This document shows, one piece after another, positions 36,439 through 45,542 of a stretch of DNA of 56,767 nt. The first letter of the stretch is position 1, and each line of letters opens with the position of its first letter. Below the pieces are notes generated by a model, which saw only the letters and a list, made by a program, of their open reading frames with translations, was not told where the DNA came from and did no database searches. The stretch comes from Spirochaetota bacterium (GTDB taxonomy: Bacteria; Spirochaetota; UBA4802; UBA5368). The DNA lies in the NCBI GenBank assembly GCA_004297825.1, contig SCSX01000025.1:1-56767 (forward strand), in the 5' to 3' direction. The translations under genes were made by a program, and so were the position numbers.

Positions 36439-36503
36439 GGATTGCATCGATTATTCCCGGCCGGGTGAAGCACCCGGCCGCGGCACACTACAAGGCGGAT
36501 ACA

Positions 36504-37265
36504 ATGACACGATTGATAAAAGAGCCCCGTGAGGTCTCGAAGGGGCATATGGAACTGGCGTTCGAATGGGAAGGCGAGGAGCCGCACCCCGGCCAGTTTG
36601 TAAATGTGAAGGTGGATGCGGGAAGCGACCCGCTTCTGCGGAGGCCGTTTTCCGTGTACGATTACGAAAACGGTATTCTCCGGATAGTGGTCAAACGCGT
36701 GGGGCGCGGAACGAACCGCATGGCCCTCTATGCCGCGGACGAAATGGTCGATATACTGGGTCCGCTGGGGAAGGGCTTTTCCGTCCCGGAGGACGCCCGC
36801 GTGCTCCTCGTGGGGGGCGGCGTGGGGAATGCCCCGCTGTTTTTTCTCGCCCGTGAGCTCCGGGAGGCCGGATCGCGTGTGACGTGCGTGTACGGCATGC
36901 GCTCGGCCGAATATGTCTACTGCGCCGGCGAGTACCGGGACGCCTGCGAGGAATTCATAATTGCCACCGACGACGGGAGCGAGGGAACGAAGGGCACCGT
37001 CGCCGACGTGATGCCGGGATTGCTAGACCGTACACAGTACGACGCGATATGCGCCTGCGGGCCGCTGCGGATGTTGGAGGCGGTCACCGGGATCGCGGTC
37101 GAACGCGCGGTCCCCATCGAGGTTTCGCTCGAAAACTATTTCGGCTGCGGTGTGGGGCTGTGCGTGGGATGTACCGTGGAAACCACTTCCGGGAACAGGC
37201 GCGCCTGCGTGGACGGGCCGGTCATGGATGGGAGCGCGATCGTGTGGAGTTCGCTCGAAAAATGA
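36504..37265 (+). CDS. pyrK: Dihydroorotate dehydrogenase electron transfer subunit-like (PyrK)
   Basis: An iron-sulphur flavoprotein of 253 residues. The N-terminal FAD-binding barrel carries the RRPFSVYDYENG motif (about residues 38-49), and a ferredoxin-reductase NAD domain follows with LLVGGGVGNAPLFFLARELR. Near the C-terminus are the four 2Fe-2S Cys in YFGCGVGLCVGCTVE and RRACVDGPV. PyrK passes electrons from PyrD to NAD+. No pyrD is adjacent, so a related ferredoxin-NAD reductase role is possible. ATG 36504 follows AAGGCGG by 5 nt; an upstream in-frame start at 36465 lacks a ribosome site. It may be cotranscribed with selD. Confidence 0.88.
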   Translation: MTRLIKEPREVSKGHMELAFEWEGEEPHPGQFVNVKVDAGSDPLLRRPFSVYDYENGILRIVVKRVGRGTNRMALYAADEMVDILGPLGKGFSVPEDARVLLVGGGVGNAPLFFLARELREAGSRVTCVYGMRSAEYVYCAGEYRDACEEFIIATDDGSEGTKGTVADVMPGLLDRTQYDAICACGPLRMLEAVTGIAVERAVPIEVSLENYFGCGVGLCVGCTVETTSGNRRACVDGPVMDGSAIVWSSLEK

Positions 37266-37301
37266 GGCGCGTATCGCGCCGGGGAGAGTATCGGCGCCCG
37301 A

Positions 37302-39845
37302 TTATTCCAGCAAATCCTTCCCGATGTTGTTCATGATGGGCTTGTCGTCTTTCCTCTGCTGAAGATTTTCCAGCACCGCGCCCTTGCGGCTCCCGGAGAT
37401 GTTTTCGCTGGGGCTGCGCAGGAGCACCTTCGCGTTTCTCCCGCCGTCCTTGCAGACCTTGCATTTCTCGGTGGGTTCGCTTCCGGGAATGAATACCTCC
37501 GAGACCGTATTTCTGCATTCCGCGGAGAGCGCCATGCCGGACAGGGCGCACACCTCCTTCTTGCTTAGACCCCCGTACACCGGGAAATCGGACGCCGGGG
37601 TGTCCTTCATCGCCGACCTCATGTACTCGCCCCACAGGGGCGCGACCACGCCGCCGCCGGTCTGGTTGAGACCCAGTGAAAGCCCCATCTTGTCGTAGCC
37701 CATCCAGATGCCCGTGGTGAGCTGGGGCGTAAACCCGACGAACCACGCATCCTTCCAGTTGTTGGTGGTGCCGGTTTTTCCGGCGACGGGCCTGCCTATG
37801 TTGGCGGACCCCCCGGTGCCCCCGGTTATCACCGATTGCATCATGCTGATCATGATTTGCGCGGTCTCGGGGCGGATAATCTGGATGGTGCCTTCCTTCG
37901 CTTTTTCCTCGATCTGCTTCTTCACATCCTGCTCGTAATTCTCCAGCGTGTTTCCCTTGCGGTCGGTGATGTACCTGATGCTGAAGGGAATCACATCGCG
38001 CCCGCCGTTGGCGATGATGCCGAACGCGCGGGTTATTTCATACGGGCTCACCTCGATGGAACCGAGCGCGATGGAGAGGTCCCTGCGGATGCGGCGCTTG
38101 GCCTCGTCGTCGTTCAGCTTGAGGAGCTTCTGGTAATAGTTCGCAACGCGCGATATGCCGATCGTGTCGGCGATGCGGATGGAGACGACGTTCACCGAAA
38201 GCGCGAGCGCCTTCCTTAAGCGGATCATACCGGTATAGTCGCCCTCGTAGTTCTCGGGAATCCAGTCGCTGCCGTCCGTCTCGATGAAGACGAGGGGCGA
38301 ATCGAGCACGCCGGTCGCGGGGGTGAACTTCTTCGATTCCATGGCTGCCGTGTACAGGAGCGGCTTGATCGATGAGCCCGGCTGCCGGTACGACTGCATG
38401 ACACGGTTAAGCTGGTTTATGGATGTGAACTCGCTTCCGCCTACCAGGGCCTCGATATATCCGTTCCTGTGGTCGATCGAGACGAGGCATCCCTCGACCT
38501 TTTGGAATTCCTTGTCTTCGCTATAATCCTTGCGGTATTCGTCCAGCACCTCTCCCAGGCGGTCAGTCCCGGAGATGTAATTCAGCATGTCGGTTTCATC
38601 GATCACCTGGTCGCGAAGCGCGTCGTTGAGACGCGCCACGTCCAGCGAGCCCGTGCGCCGCATGGGATTGACCGGGAAGAAGTGCGAAAAGATATCCACG
38701 AGCTCGGTAAAGTTGTCCTGGATAAAATCGTCGCGCTTGAGCATGAGGTTGTTCGAGATGGAGGTCTGTCGTTCCAGGGCGTTTTTCAGGAGCTTCTGGG
38801 CGGCCATCTGCTTATGCACATCCAGGGTGGTGTACACGTTCAGTCCGTCCTCGAACACCTTCTCCTCGCCGTATTTCTTGATGAGGGTGCGCCGGATATA
38901 CTCGGTGAACCAGGGGGCCTTGTCGATGCGGTTGGACATCGCGTTTATCGTGGGTGGCAACTCGTTGATGACGTAGAGATAATCCGGCCAGAAGGAGAGG
39001 TAGGCCTTTTCCGCCTCGGGTATCGTGATGAATCCCATCTCGACCATCCTTGCAAGCACGATCTTGTGCCTCTCGAGCGCGCGCTCGGGATAACGGATGG
39101 GAGAATAGGTATTGGGGGACGAGGGCAGCGTCGCCAGGAGCGCGCATTCGGCAAGGGAGAGCCTGCCCACATCCTTGTTGAAGAAGAACTCGGCCGCGGA
39201 TTCCACCCCGTAGGTGCCGTGGCCCAGGAATATCTGGTTCAGGTACAGCTCCATGATCTCGTCTTTCGAGTAAAATACCTCCATCATGAGCGCGATAATG
39301 GCTTCCTTGATTTTCCTGAATATGGTGCGCTCGCCCGAGGTGAGAAGGATCTTGGAAACCTGCTGCGTGATGGTGCTCCCGCCCTGCCGTATCCTTCCTG
39401 AGAAGATATTGATGAAGAACGCGCGCACGATGCCCTTGATATTGATCCCGTGGTGGTCGTAAAACTCGTTGTCCTCCATGGAGATGAACGCCTGGACGAG
39501 ATACGGCGACATCTTCTTGAGGGGCATAACCTCTCGCTTCTGCTTGAAGAGCTCGGCGACCAGGACGTTGTTCTTGTCGAAAATCTTCGTGGGGACATTG
39601 GGCTGGAAAGAGGCGATCGAACGGACCTTGAAGAAATCGACGACTACGATCACCATGAACGCGATTATGATGCCCGCGACGATTCCCGTGGCCACGGCCC
39701 TTCTCTCCCTGATGGTGAAGAGGGCTGAGGATACGAGATTTTTCACAATTCCTACCAAGCGCGGCTCGGCGCCGGAGGACCCGAAACGCCGCGCGGGGGC
39801 GGGTCTTTTCAACCGCGAAGAGGGAGCGGAATATTTGCGTACCAT
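37302..39845 (-). CDS. mrcA: Penicillin-binding protein 1A (bifunctional transglycosylase/transpeptidase)
   Basis: A class A PBP of about 847 residues that polymerises and cross-links peptidoglycan outside the inner membrane. A cytosolic basic N-terminus is followed by one membrane anchor (about 50-70). The GT51 domain has its catalytic Glu124 in ISMEDNEFYDHHGINIKG and the QGGSTITQQVSKILL motif. The transpeptidase domain has SxxK in QPGSSIKPLLY, the SVN motif and GKTGTTNNWKDAW. A C-terminal Cys-containing tail (CALSGMALSAEC, EKCKVCKDGG) ends the protein. I chose ATG 39845: an upstream frame of 47 residues lacks coding character. An LpoB-type activator is encoded at 52122-52691. It is convergent with pyrK. 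Confidence 0.94.
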   Translation of the reverse strand: MVRKYSAPSSRLKRPAPARRFGSSGAEPRLVGIVKNLVSSALFTIRERRAVATGIVAGIIIAFMVIVVVDFFKVRSIASFQPNVPTKIFDKNNVLVAELFKQKREVMPLKKMSPYLVQAFISMEDNEFYDHHGINIKGIVRAFFINIFSGRIRQGGSTITQQVSKILLTSGERTIFRKIKEAIIALMMEVFYSKDEIMELYLNQIFLGHGTYGVESAAEFFFNKDVGRLSLAECALLATLPSSPNTYSPIRYPERALERHKIVLARMVEMGFITIPEAEKAYLSFWPDYLYVINELPPTINAMSNRIDKAPWFTEYIRRTLIKKYGEEKVFEDGLNVYTTLDVHKQMAAQKLLKNALERQTSISNNLMLKRDDFIQDNFTELVDIFSHFFPVNPMRRTGSLDVARLNDALRDQVIDETDMLNYISGTDRLGEVLDEYRKDYSEDKEFQKVEGCLVSIDHRNGYIEALVGGSEFTSINQLNRVMQSYRQPGSSIKPLLYTAAMESKKFTPATGVLDSPLVFIETDGSDWIPENYEGDYTGMIRLRKALALSVNVVSIRIADTIGISRVANYYQKLLKLNDDEAKRRIRRDLSIALGSIEVSPYEITRAFGIIANGGRDVIPFSIRYITDRKGNTLENYEQDVKKQIEEKAKEGTIQIIRPETAQIMISMMQSVITGGTGGSANIGRPVAGKTGTTNNWKDAWFVGFTPQLTTGIWMGYDKMGLSLGLNQTGGGVVAPLWGEYMRSAMKDTPASDFPVYGGLSKKEVCALSGMALSAECRNTVSEVFIPGSEPTEKCKVCKDGGRNAKVLLRSPSENISGSRKGAVLENLQQRKDDKPIMNNIGKDLLE

Positions 39846-40140
39846 GGGATTGATAATCCTGAGAAAATAAAAATGAAATTGGCGATACCTTGTGCGCTCA
39901 CAGGGGATGAACCGAAAAACCTGTTGAACCACGCCAATACAGTCAGTTATCAGCGCAAAATACAACAAAAAGAATCGCAGGGACAAAATTTTTATAAAAT
40001 GGCGAAATTAATAGTTAATGGGGCCTGGGGAGCCATATCGTAATATAAATGCTATAAATCAACCACAATAGCCTTAAATCGTTATTAACTAGAATCGAAA
40101 ATTGGACGACCAAGAGAGTGATAATTCCGCTCTCATTCCG
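39846..40140. other. Divergent promoter region between PBP1A and the third flaB
   Basis: A+T-rich DNA with no supported gene. GCCATATC at 40032-40039 resembles the -10 part of a flagellar-sigma promoter, and matches GCCATATT in front of the first flaB, but no good TAAA lies at the right distance. The PBP1A promoter should be near 39850-39950; I could not place it. Confidence 0.5.
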
Positions 40141-40178
40141 GCTATCAAGGACGATAGCTTGAAATTTCAAGGAGGAAA
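40141..40178 (+). promoter_or_regulatory. Paired ANGGAN hairpins in the third flaB leader (CsrA-type sites)
   Basis: Site 1: GCTATC (40141-40146) pairs perfectly with GATAGC (40153-40158) around AAGGAC. Site 2: TTTC (40165-40168) pairs GAAA (40175-40178) around AAGGAG (40169-40174), the Shine-Dalgarno sequence, 6 nt before the ATG. Both are hexaloops of type ANGGAN closed by C-G. An overlapping palindrome, CTTGAAATTTCAAG (40157-40170), could form an alternative hairpin that frees or hides site 2. Confidence 0.68.
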
Positions 40179-40180
40179 AC

Positions 40181-41029
40181 ATGATTATTAACCACAACGC
40201 CAGCGCTATATTCGCTCACAGGACGTTGAAGTTTCATGACTGGAGCATGACGAAGGATATAGAAAAGCTGTCCTCGGGCATGAGAATCAACCGCGCGGGG
40301 GATGACGCTTCAGGCCTGGCCGTTTCCGAAAAGATGCGCTCACAGATACAGGGCTTACGACAGGCGGAGCGCAACACCGAGGACGGCATGTCCATGATCC
40401 AGACCGCTGAAGGTTACCTGCAGGAAGTGCACGACATTCTTCAGCGCATACGGGTACTCGCCGTCCAGTCGGCAAACGGCATTTACACCCCCGAAGACCG
40501 CCAGCAGATCCAGGTTGAAATTTCGGAGCTTGTGGACGAGGTCGACCGCATCGCGTCGCAGGCCGAGTACAACAAGATGAAGCTCCTGACCGGGGCTTTT
40601 GCGAGGCTCCACCCCACGGCGTCCATGTGGTTTCACATGGGTCCCAATATGCACCAGCGCGAACGGGTTTTCGTGGAGACCATGACCACCGCGGCGCTTG
40701 GACTGCGCAATCCCACGGTGCTCACCTTCATTTCGATTTCCACTCCCGGGAAAGCGAATGCGGTGATCGGGATCGCGGACGAGGCGCTCAGGAGCATCTC
40801 GAAGCAACGCGCGGACCTTGGCGCCTATTTCAACCGGCTGGATCACGCGGCGAAGGGCCTCATGAACGCGTACGAAAACGTGCAGGCGTCGGAAAGCCGC
40901 ATTCGCGACACCGACATGGCCGAGCAGATGTCCTCCTTCGTGAGATACCAGATTCTCACCCAGGCGGCCACGGCAATGCTCGCGCAGGCCAATACGAAGT
41001 CGCAGTCCGTACTTCAGCTCCTCAAATAA
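40181..41029 (+). CDS. flaB: Flagellar filament core protein FlaB (third copy)
   Basis: A flagellin of 282 residues, about 17 kb from the tandem pair. It has [20 protein letters not shown] at the start, [36 protein letters not shown] in the short middle domain and [20 protein letters not shown] near the end. The middle segment ([20 protein letters not shown]) differs most from the other copies, so this paralogue may serve a different part of the filament. It has its own leader and terminator and is a single-gene transcript, divergent from PBP1A. GGAGG at 40171-40175 is the ribosome site. Confidence 0.97.
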   Translation: MIINHNASAIFAHRTLKFHDWSMTKDIEKLSSGMRINRAGDDASGLAVSEKMRSQIQGLRQAERNTEDGMSMIQTAEGYLQEVHDILQRIRVLAVQSANGIYTPEDRQQIQVEISELVDEVDRIASQAEYNKMKLLTGAFARLHPTASMWFHMGPNMHQRERVFVETMTTAALGLRNPTVLTFISISTPGKANAVIGIADEALRSISKQRADLGAYFNRLDHAAKGLMNAYENVQASESRIRDTDMAEQMSSFVRYQILTQAATAMLAQANTKSQSVLQLLK

Positions 41030-41059
41030 GACTGAGCCAGCATCGCAGTACCACTATGG

Positions 41060-41086
41060 AAAGCCGGGTCCTCCCACCCGGCTTTT
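41060..41086 (+). terminator. Intrinsic terminator after the third flaB
   Basis: AAGCCGGGT (41061-41069) pairs with ACCCGGCTT (41076-41084), and a short T-run follows, 31 nt after the flaB stop. Confidence 0.85.
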
Positions 41087-41133
41087 GCATTTCTAAGAGC
41101 AGGTTTTTTGCGGCCCTCAGAAGATTCACCATA

Positions 41134-42012
41134 TCATTGCGTCACCGTGCTTTTTACTTTGTCCTTCGGCAACTCCACCGTCCCCTGGGGCGTAATGATT
41201 TTAATGCTGATACCGCGGCTGATGATTGCGCCCTTATATACTTTCCCGGAGTAAAGCGTCACCACGTCGATCCTGCCGTATTTGGTCCGGATTGATTCCA
41301 TGCTCATGAGATCAAGCTCCTCGATCTCCCTGTCGATCGTATCGAGCGCGGGCAGGAATGAGCGGCCCTTCTCTTCCAGCACCTCCGGCGTGATGGTCTG
41401 CGTGTTTCCAATGTAGCCAATCGCTTCGGCCTTGCTCAATACAAGCGACTCGGTCCTGGCAAGATCGCGCAGTGTAATCCCCCCGAGGACATCCGCGGCC
41501 TTTCCAATAACCACCTGTTCCGCTTTTCCGGAGGCGATATCGGTCACCTCCACACTGCCCCTGGAGACGCCGATCGAGCTCGCCGCGCCGCCATACGAAA
41601 CACTGAAGACCGTTCCCCGCACCGAGGCGACGGAGGTGGGGGTCTTCACCAGGTAGTTCCCCGACTTGCCGAGTTTGTCTATCTTTGAGATCACCGTCCC
41701 CCCGGTCAGGTACAATTCGCAGGTCCCCGACTCGAAGAGCGAGACAGCTTCGAGGGTGCTTTCCGGCAATACCTGCACAATCCCGCGATCGCCGATCTGT
41801 ATGGAGATGTGGGACTGCGGTCCCGTAGTAATGATATCACCCTTCCGGATAATTTGTGCCACCCTTGCCGGGACGGGCCCCTCCCCCGGGGTCTTCACCT
41901 GCACGTCCCCCACGGCCAGTACCACCACCGGGGTGGAGTCGCCGTTTCTACTGCATGAAATCGCCAATAAAAGCGCCAGGAAACACGGCAGCATGCTTTG
42001 TGTCCTTCTCAT
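41134..42012 (-). CDS. FecR-domain lipoprotein
   Basis: A protein of 292 residues. ATG 42012 has GAGGTAACG upstream and starts a lipoprotein signal (MRRTQSMLPCFLALLLAIS then C20). Residues about 30-160 are a FecR domain: an RKGDIITTGPQSHISIQIGD start, VLPESTLEAVS and the hallmark PTSVASVRGTVFSVSYGG. FecR-domain proteins outside the sigma-regulator family are common exported proteins in spirochaetes and probably bind cell-wall or surface polymers. The C-terminal third is helical and then beta-rich, ending with TPQGTVELPKDKVKSTVTQ. It is divergent from the FN3-barrel gene across a 548-bp gap and may belong to the same surface group. Confidence 0.87.
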   Translation of the reverse strand: MRRTQSMLPCFLALLLAISCSRNGDSTPVVVLAVGDVQVKTPGEGPVPARVAQIIRKGDIITTGPQSHISIQIGDRGIVQVLPESTLEAVSLFESGTCELYLTGGTVISKIDKLGKSGNYLVKTPTSVASVRGTVFSVSYGGAASSIGVSRGSVEVTDIASGKAEQVVIGKAADVLGGITLRDLARTESLVLSKAEAIGYIGNTQTITPEVLEEKGRSFLPALDTIDREIEELDLMSMESIRTKYGRIDVVTLYSGKVYKGAIISRGISIKIITPQGTVELPKDKVKSTVTQ

Positions 42013-42560
42013 CTGCGTTACCTCTTCAAAATGTAAAATAATTGATTGGGTGCGGCCTTTCTGTTCCTTGTAATCCATATCAATAAGTTGAATAAGAACG
42101 AAAAAAGGACAAATTTTTTGTCCGATATCGCCCCCTTGAACCACTTATCCGGTGGTTCCCATGCCCGGAATCGCTGAAAGCAGGAATCTCTTTATTGACG
42201 TGTATGAGCGTTATTATGCGTTCCTTGAGACCCTAGAAAAAAATGTGATTTCCGCGAACAGTTCATTCCCCGGGAAGCACATCTTGTTCTTTGCTTGTTG
42301 ACATATTCGTAACATCAATTTATTCTTTGATGGGTGGAAGCCCCGCATACAGGGCTTTTATGATAAATATCAGGGTATGCGGCGATTTTCCAGCGTAAGG
42401 GGAGTTTTCCATCGATATCCAGGTTTCCCGGGCAAAATAATTTGTCCGTTTTTCACGTCAAGATCGACTTATACGCAACGGACAGCGGAGCGCCGCGCCG
42501 TGCGAGGGAACAGCATGAGAAATATGCTCTTTATAACAAAGACCGAGGGGTTGGTGTAAC
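42013..42560. other. Long intergenic region with one hairpin
   Basis: No gene is supported in these 548 bp. An inverted repeat (AAGCCC / GGGCTT with a T-run, 42338-42359) looks like a terminator but no gene precedes it on the plus strand; it could be a leader hairpin of the FN3-barrel gene. A 60-codon frame at 42377-42559 has poor codon use and no ribosome site. The region must contain the promoters of both divergent genes. Confidence 0.5.
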
Positions 42561-44009
42561 ATGCAGGGTACTGTGATAAGAACGCTGCTGCGTTCCTGTT
42601 CATGCTGCTTCATTGCGCTCATTATCGTCATCGCCGCCGCGGGCACGAGCAGCCTGCGGGCCGAGCACGTTTTCCTGAAGGACGGGCGCATCGTAAGCGG
42701 CGCCATCGTCAAGGACGCCCCCCAGTCCATCACCGTGAAGACAACCGAGGGAAAGACCGACACCATCGCGCGCGAAGACATCCTGCGCATTCTTTACACG
42801 GAGCTCTCCATGGGCAAGATCCACGTGCAGATGCGCGACGGCAGGAACTTCGAGGCCTTCATCGTGGACGAGGACCAGAAGTCATACATCTTCCGCAAGG
42901 TGCTCCTGAGCCCCGAGGAGATGACGGTGAACCGGAGCGAGGTCCTCTTCATCTCCGAGCGCAACCCCTCCGGGCTCAAGGGGGAGCCTGAAGCGGATAG
43001 AATCGAGCTCGCGTGGTATCCGCCGTACAACCCGGTGAAGCATTATCTCGTGTATTTCAAGGAACAGGGAGAGCAGGAGTACCGTGAGCCCCTGAAGAGC
43101 AAGGGCACATCCCTCACATTAAAGAACCTCAAGAGCAACACCACCTACGTCGTCAAGACCACGGCCGTTGACGACGCCGGCGAGGAGTCCCTCCCCTCCA
43201 ACGAGCTCACCGTGACCACGAAGAACATTCCGCCGGAAGAGCCGGGAAAGGTCACGCTGACGAAGCGCCCCTCCGGGGATGGAAAGAATCCGACCGCCAT
43301 CCTCCAGTGGGAGCCGGCACGGGACCCTGACGGGACCGTGAAAGAGTACCGTATCTACAAGGATACGAAGGAAGGTCCCCGTGAGATAGGAAAATCCGGG
43401 GAGCCCTTCTACGAACTTCCTGCGGGAATGGGCTCATGGCGTCTTTACCTTCGTGCGGTGGACGACCACGACGACGAGAGCCCCGACCGGATCGTGTATC
43501 TGTACTCCCGGCTGCATCTGCGCGCCGGCGCGGGTCTGGGCTTTCCTTACGCGACGCTGGGCGAGCTTGTGGAACAGGGTACGGGACCTACGGCAGGAAT
43601 ATTTCGTACCGGCTTTCTTCTTGAGAATCTGGCATTTGGTGCAGACCTGGGGTACTTCTATTGGAAGAGCGGCGATTCGCTCTTCTCGTCCATGCACATG
43701 GCGCCCCTGACCGCCTGGGCCGGATGGCGCTTTGTGTTCCTGGAGAAATACACGCTCATGCCGGCCGCCCACTGTGGCATGGCGTTCATGTACTCCAGAT
43801 ACAGAAGTATGGGGACGAGCGGACTTGATCCGCTGGAAGAGCGGAACAAGTCCGGGGCCGAGTTTCTTGCGGGGGGTTCCGTCACGCTTGAATATGCGTT
43901 CACCCCGGAATGGTTCCTGTACCTGAAAACGGACTACACGGCGATCATCGAGAAGTCCGGGCCCCAGCCCTGGCTGGGCGTAAGCCTTGGCGCGGGTATG
44001 AACCTGTGA
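42561..44009 (+). CDS. Exported protein with FN3 domains and a C-terminal barrel-like domain
   Basis: A protein of 482 residues. The N-terminus contains a signal sequence (CFIALIIVIAAAGTSSLRA). Residues about 35-135 are strand-rich and may be an Sm-like or SH3-like unit (HVFLKDGRIVSGAIVKDAPQ). Two fibronectin type III domains follow at about 145-225 (NTTYVVKTTAVDDAGEESLP) and about 230-320 (YRIYKDTKEGPREIGKSGEP). The last 160 residues alternate like a small outer-membrane barrel (LHLRAGAGLGFPYATLGELV, ending GVSLGAGMNL). FN3 domains fused to a barrel would be surface-anchored and able to bind a partner. The function is unknown. GAGGGG lies 12 nt before the ATG. The FG-GAP lipoprotein follows after 38 bp. 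Confidence 0.78.
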   Translation: MQGTVIRTLLRSCSCCFIALIIVIAAAGTSSLRAEHVFLKDGRIVSGAIVKDAPQSITVKTTEGKTDTIAREDILRILYTELSMGKIHVQMRDGRNFEAFIVDEDQKSYIFRKVLLSPEEMTVNRSEVLFISERNPSGLKGEPEADRIELAWYPPYNPVKHYLVYFKEQGEQEYREPLKSKGTSLTLKNLKSNTTYVVKTTAVDDAGEESLPSNELTVTTKNIPPEEPGKVTLTKRPSGDGKNPTAILQWEPARDPDGTVKEYRIYKDTKEGPREIGKSGEPFYELPAGMGSWRLYLRAVDDHDDESPDRIVYLYSRLHLRAGAGLGFPYATLGELVEQGTGPTAGIFRTGFLLENLAFGADLGYFYWKSGDSLFSSMHMAPLTAWAGWRFVFLEKYTLMPAAHCGMAFMYSRYRSMGTSGLDPLEERNKSGAEFLAGGSVTLEYAFTPEWFLYLKTDYTAIIEKSGPQPWLGVSLGAGMNL

Positions 44010-44047
44010 ATCCGCGCGGACGCGGCATGCACGTTCGGGAGGCGACA

Positions 44048-45535
44048 ATGAAACGATTTATGATTATCATGATGCTCTCGCTGGCGGTGTTCCTGCACTG
44101 CACCGATTACATTTCCGGCATCAAGGACGAGCTTGACCTGGCCCGAAGGGTCTGGTTCCAGGATGCCTACCTCAAAGCCTCGAACGTGGATGCGGGTGAT
44201 AAGTTCGGTGTTATAGTCGCGGTAAGCGGGGATACGATGGTAGTGGGCACGCCCTGGGAATCCAGCAACCAGACCGGGATCACGAATATAGACGGAAGCG
44301 CGGCCACGGATAATGGTGCACTTGAATCTGGCGCGGCATATGTGTATAAAAAGGACGGTTCCGGGAACTGGATACAGGACGCCTACATCAAAGCATCGAA
44401 CGCTGGGGCGAGTGATTGGTTTGGCGTTTCAGTCGCGGTGAGCGGGGATACCATCGTGGTGGGCGCATCCGGAGAAGATGGTTCCGGCGCGGCATATGTG
44501 TTTAAGAAAAACAGTTCAGGAGACTGGATAGAAGATGATCTCCTTAAAGCCTCGAATGCGGAATCGGGTGATAATTTCGGCCATTCAGTCGCGGTGAGCG
44601 GGGATACGATCGTGGTGGGTGCATACGGAGAAGACAGCGGCCAGATCACGATCGACAATAGTGACAATCAACCCACGAGCGTGAATAATTTGGCAAGTGA
44701 TTCCGGCGCTGCGTATGTGTATAAAAAGGACGGTTCCGGGAACTGGATCCAGGATGCCTACCTCAAAGCCTCGAACGCAGAATTGAGTGATCATTTCGGC
44801 TATTCAGTTGCTATAAGCGGGGATACCATCGTAGTGGGCGCAACAGGAGAAGCTGGTTCCGGCGCGGCATATGTGTTTAAGAAAAACAGTTCAGGAGACT
44901 GGATCGAAGATGATCTCCTCAAAGCCTCGAACGCTGAAGCGAGTGATAATTTTGGCATTTCGGTCGCGGTGAGCGGAGATACCATAGTCGTGGGCGCATA
45001 CGCTGAAGACAGCGATCGGACGTTTATTACCAATGATGACGAGCTCGCGAGCACGGATAATTCGGCAGGTGATTCCGGCGCTGCATATGTGTTTAAGAGG
45101 GATGGTTCCGGGAACTGGATCCAGGATGCCTGCCTCAAAGCCTCCAACGCTAGAGCGAGTGATGGGTTTGGCGATTCAGTCGCGGTGAGCGGGGATATTA
45201 TTGTGGTGGGGGCACACTCGGAAAAAAGCGGCCAGACCACCATCACGAATACAGACGGGCTCGCAAGCACGGTATTTACGTCGCCTGATTACGGTGCGGC
45301 ATATGTGTTTAAGAAGGACGGTTCCGGGAACTGGTTCCAGGATGCCTACCTCAAGGCCTCGAATGCGGGTGGGGGTGATTTCTTTGGCTATGTCGCGGTG
45401 AGCGGGGATACGATCGTGGTGGGCGCAATCGGGGAAGACAGCGGCCAGACCACGATCATGAATACAGATGGAAGCGCGAACGCGGATGATTCGGCGGTTG
45501 AATCAGGCGCGGCATATGTGTTTACCTTGAAATAA
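44048..45535 (+). CDS. FG-GAP repeat lipoprotein (seven repeats, probable beta-propeller)
   Basis: A protein of 495 residues. ATG 44048 has GGGAGG at a suitable distance and begins MKRFMIIMMLSLAVFLHC, a lipoprotein-type signal with Cys18. The body holds seven units with the core DxFGxSVAVSGDTIVVGA, each followed by GAAYVYKKDGSGNWIQDAYL or a close variant. Unit lengths alternate between about 45 and about 65 residues. Seven FG-GAP units are the number needed for a closed seven-bladed propeller of the integrin alpha type, which suggests a surface adhesion or binding role; this is an inference. The repeats are strongly alike at the DNA level, so slippage is likely. It sits 38 bp after the FN3-barrel gene and is convergent with the hydrolase gene. 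Confidence 0.88.
   Translation: MKRFMIIMMLSLAVFLHCTDYISGIKDELDLARRVWFQDAYLKASNVDAGDKFGVIVAVSGDTMVVGTPWESSNQTGITNIDGSAATDNGALESGAAYVYKKDGSGNWIQDAYIKASNAGASDWFGVSVAVSGDTIVVGASGEDGSGAAYVFKKNSSGDWIEDDLLKASNAESGDNFGHSVAVSGDTIVVGAYGEDSGQITIDNSDNQPTSVNNLASDSGAAYVYKKDGSGNWIQDAYLKASNAELSDHFGYSVAISGDTIVVGATGEAGSGAAYVFKKNSSGDWIEDDLLKASNAEASDNFGISVAVSGDTIVVGAYAEDSDRTFITNDDELASTDNSAGDSGAAYVFKRDGSGNWIQDACLKASNARASDGFGDSVAVSGDIIVVGAHSEKSGQTTITNTDGLASTVFTSPDYGAAYVFKKDGSGNWFQDAYLKASNAGGGDFFGYVAVSGDTIVVGAIGEDSGQTTIMNTDGSANADDSAVESGAAYVFTLK
44174..45530 (+). repeat. Tandem repeat array within the FG-GAP gene
   Basis: Seven in-frame repeats of about 135 or 190 bp, each containing GTCGCGGTGAGCGGGGATAC or a near copy and GCGGCATATGTGTTTAAGAA or a near copy. 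The last unit has lost one codon (FGYVAVSG against FGYSVAVSG). High DNA identity suggests recent expansion. Confidence 0.85.
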
Positions 45536-45542
45536 GGGATTG

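Noticed and set aside
35353-36447. Long antisense open frame opposite selD
   Set aside because: The plus strand encodes a complete SelD; the antisense protein is rich in Arg and His with no recognisable fold.
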